Of a stretch of 5,765 bases of DNA, positions 4,824 to 5,765 are shown piece by piece. The stretch spans positions 1 to 5,765 of the forward strand of contig JALSSH010000011.1 of NCBI GenBank assembly GCA_026984385.1, in the 5' to 3' direction. The position numbers and the translations under genes are program-made. Position 1 is the first letter of the stretch; the number at the start of each line of letters is the position of its first letter. The notes below the pieces were generated by a model. It saw only the letters and a list, made by a program, of their open reading frames with translations. It was not told where the DNA came from and ran no database searches. Source of the DNA: Ardenticatenia bacterium. Its GTDB lineage: Bacteria > Chloroflexota > Anaerolineae > Aggregatilineales > Aggregatilineaceae.

Positions 4824-5638
4824 GGGCCGCATACGCCCAGCCACTGCGCGATCAACGCGCTCAATGTGCCGTCCGTCACGATCTCGGCCAACGCGCGCTC
4901 GGTTTCTTCCACCAACCGAAAATCCCCTTTGCGCAGCGCGATCGCGTAGGGTTCGGGCGCGCTGGTTTTCGGAGCGCGTGCCAGCTCCGGATAGTTGCAC
5001 AGCCAGCGGGCCGCGCTGATCGTATCCACCAAAGCCGCGTCCGCGCGTCCGTCCTGCACCGCTCCAAGCGCTTCACGCGGAGACATCACGCGCAAAATCG
5101 CCAGCGCGTGCAATCGGCGCGCCCAACGCCGCGCCTCCAAATCCCCCGCCGAGGCCAGCTCCACCGCCAGCGTCTTTCCCTCCAGCGCGTCCATTTCCTC
5201 GCAAGGCTCACCCGCGCGAAAAACCAATACCTGTCCCGCGTCAAAGTATGGGGCGGAATAATGCACCCAGTCTTCACGGGCAGGGTCGGGGATCAGCCCT
5301 GCGATCACCATATCCACCTCGCCCGTATAAAGCGCGTCGTAAAGCCCGTCGTAGCCCATGATCAAGATGTGCGTTTCCACGCCCAGCCGTCGCCCAATTT
5401 CCCTTGCCAAATCCGCTTCTAACCCGACGATGCCGTCCGGCGTCCACTCTGCAAACGGGGGGTAGCTGGGGTCAAGGCCCACGTACAAATCGCGGTTGAT
5501 CTGTACCCGCCGCCAGGTGAGATCGAGCGGGCCAAGTGGCGCGCCCGGGCGGGTCAAGGCCCACAAGGCCGCTCCGAGTGCGATCAGCGCGGCCAGCCCC
5601 GCCCCTATGGTGTTTTGACGCTTCCAACGGCAGTTCAT
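4820..5638 (-). CDS. Family-3 (amino-acid-type) ABC solute-binding protein, membrane-anchored
   Basis: A 272-residue periplasmic-binding-fold protein, probably capturing an amino acid or similar small solute outside the membrane for an ABC importer. The first 10 residues are basic (MNCRWKR), then a hydrophobic segment covers 11-28. There is no lipobox, so it is either a signal anchor or a Sec leader ending near residue 30. SBP_bac_3 features in order: LYVGLDPSYPPF at 51-62, GLEADLAREIGRRLG at 72-86, the GLYDAL block at 98-103, GEVDMVIAG at 106-114, REDW-HYSAPYF with R121 where family members bind the ligand carboxylate, GKTLAVE at 154-160, GRADAALVD with D205 where the ligand amino group is usually held, and a final helix reaching W266. 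The start is the ATG at 5638-5636 with AAGGAGA (5649-5643) five bases before it; a longer frame from 5725 would cover the promoter. No permease or ATPase gene is adjacent, so it may be an orphan component. It overlaps the Nudix stop by four bases. Confidence 0.92.
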   Translation of the reverse strand: MNCRWKRQNTIGAGLAALIALGAALWALTRPGAPLGPLDLTWRRVQINRDLYVGLDPSYPPFAEWTPDGIVGLEADLAREIGRRLGVETHILIMGYDGLYDALYTGEVDMVIAGLIPDPAREDWVHYSAPYFDAGQVLVFRAGEPCEEMDALEGKTLAVELASAGDLEARRWARRLHALAILRVMSPREALGAVQDGRADAALVDTISAARWLCNYPELARAPKTSAPEPYAIALRKGDFRLVEETERALAEIVTDGTLSALIAQWLGVCGP

Positions 5639-5642
5639 CCCT

Positions 5643-5649
5643 TCTCCTT
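5643..5649 (-). promoter_or_regulatory. Shine-Dalgarno site fixing the solute-binding protein start
   Basis: On the minus strand AAGGAGA lies at 5649-5643, five bases before the ATG at 5638. This selects 5638 rather than the in-frame upstream start at 5725, and places the hydrophobic leader close to the N-terminus as expected for an exported protein. Confidence 0.75.
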
Positions 5650-5657
5650 TCGGCGGC

Positions 5658-5686
5658 ATTGTAACACGGTGAGTGTCCGGTTGCGG
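5658..5686 (-). promoter_or_regulatory. Extended -10 promoter for the solute-binding protein gene
   Basis: On the minus strand TGTTACAAT (5666-5658) is an extended -10 with TACAAT at 5663-5658, the same hexamer as in the TPR promoter. The -35 is weak: CCGCAA at 17 bases, or TTGCCG at 20 bases. Transcription would start near 5651, giving a leader of roughly a dozen bases that is mostly SD. Confidence 0.6.
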
Positions 5687-5765
5687 CAAAGCGGCGCGCA
5701 CGTTGCCCGCCGACCTCGCGCGCACTGCACGCCCTCAGCGCTTTTTGTACATTTTCCACAAAGCC
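5687..5765. other. Right-edge sequence without a visible gene
   Basis: This segment is upstream of the solute-binding gene. An open minus frame crosses it (5472-5759) but is out of phase with the real gene and covers its promoter and start. I see no start of a divergent plus-strand gene and no complete hairpin terminator; the window ends too soon to say more. Confidence 0.4.

Noticed and set aside
5472..5759. Minus-strand frame of 95 codons at the right edge
   Set aside because: It is out of phase with the well-supported solute-binding gene, overlaps its promoter and leader, and reads as Arg/Gly-rich shadow sequence.
1..5765. CRISPR array, tRNA, rRNA or multi-gene defence system
   Set aside because: I saw no regularly spaced repeats, no cloverleaf-like sequence and no effector gene set; the intact genes are independently organised ordinary families plus one orphan.

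Overview
The window is a piece of bacterial chromosome, moderately GC-rich by eye, with compact genes, clear Shine-Dalgarno (SD) sites and simple hairpin terminators. The gene mix is an M32 metallocarboxypeptidase, a membrane-anchored TPR protein, a Nudix hydrolase with the Nudix_N-type leader domain, a family-3 solute-binding protein without a lipobox, and an IS1-like zinc-ribbon transposase relic. This would suit a Chloroflexota (Anaerolineae/Ardenticatenia-like) genome, but that assignment is inferred from gene character only; no rRNA or marker gene is present.

Layout, left to right. 1-267 (minus): the N-terminal part of a decayed transposase, running off the left edge. It has lost zinc-ribbon cysteines and appears frameshifted. 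268-426: leader region with small competing hairpins but no convincing promoter. 427-1932 (plus): M32 carboxypeptidase (Taq type), complete, with all metal-site motifs. 1950-1994: one hairpin that can terminate transcription from both sides. 2022-2597 (minus): an unrecognised 191-residue protein with an acidic, proline-rich first half, a small ordered second half and a tryptophan-rich tail. 2598-2967: a divergent promoter region serving that gene and the next. 2968-3912 (plus): a TPR protein with an N-terminal membrane anchor and six TPR repeats. 3938-3964: a strong intrinsic terminator. 4014-4041: a promoter region with a repeated GTATAC element and a strong SD. 4047-4823 (plus): a Nudix hydrolase with two changed Nudix-box positions. 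4820-5638 (minus): an extracytoplasmic amino-acid-type solute-binding protein whose stop codon interlocks with that of the Nudix gene. 5639-5765: its promoter and upstream sequence.

The genes do not form an operon. Strands alternate (-,+,-,+,+,-), the two adjacent plus genes are separated by a terminator, and four of the five intact genes have a plausible promoter of their own. TACAAT as a -10 hexamer recurs at three of them. The functions (peptide trimming, a TPR scaffold, nucleotide hydrolysis, solute capture) are independent housekeeping or accessory roles. I see no multi-gene defence, biosynthetic or mobile system here. The points most worth a second look are the transposase remnant, the orphan acidic/tryptophan-tail protein, the altered Nudix box, the GTATAC repeat and the terminator-less convergent overlap.
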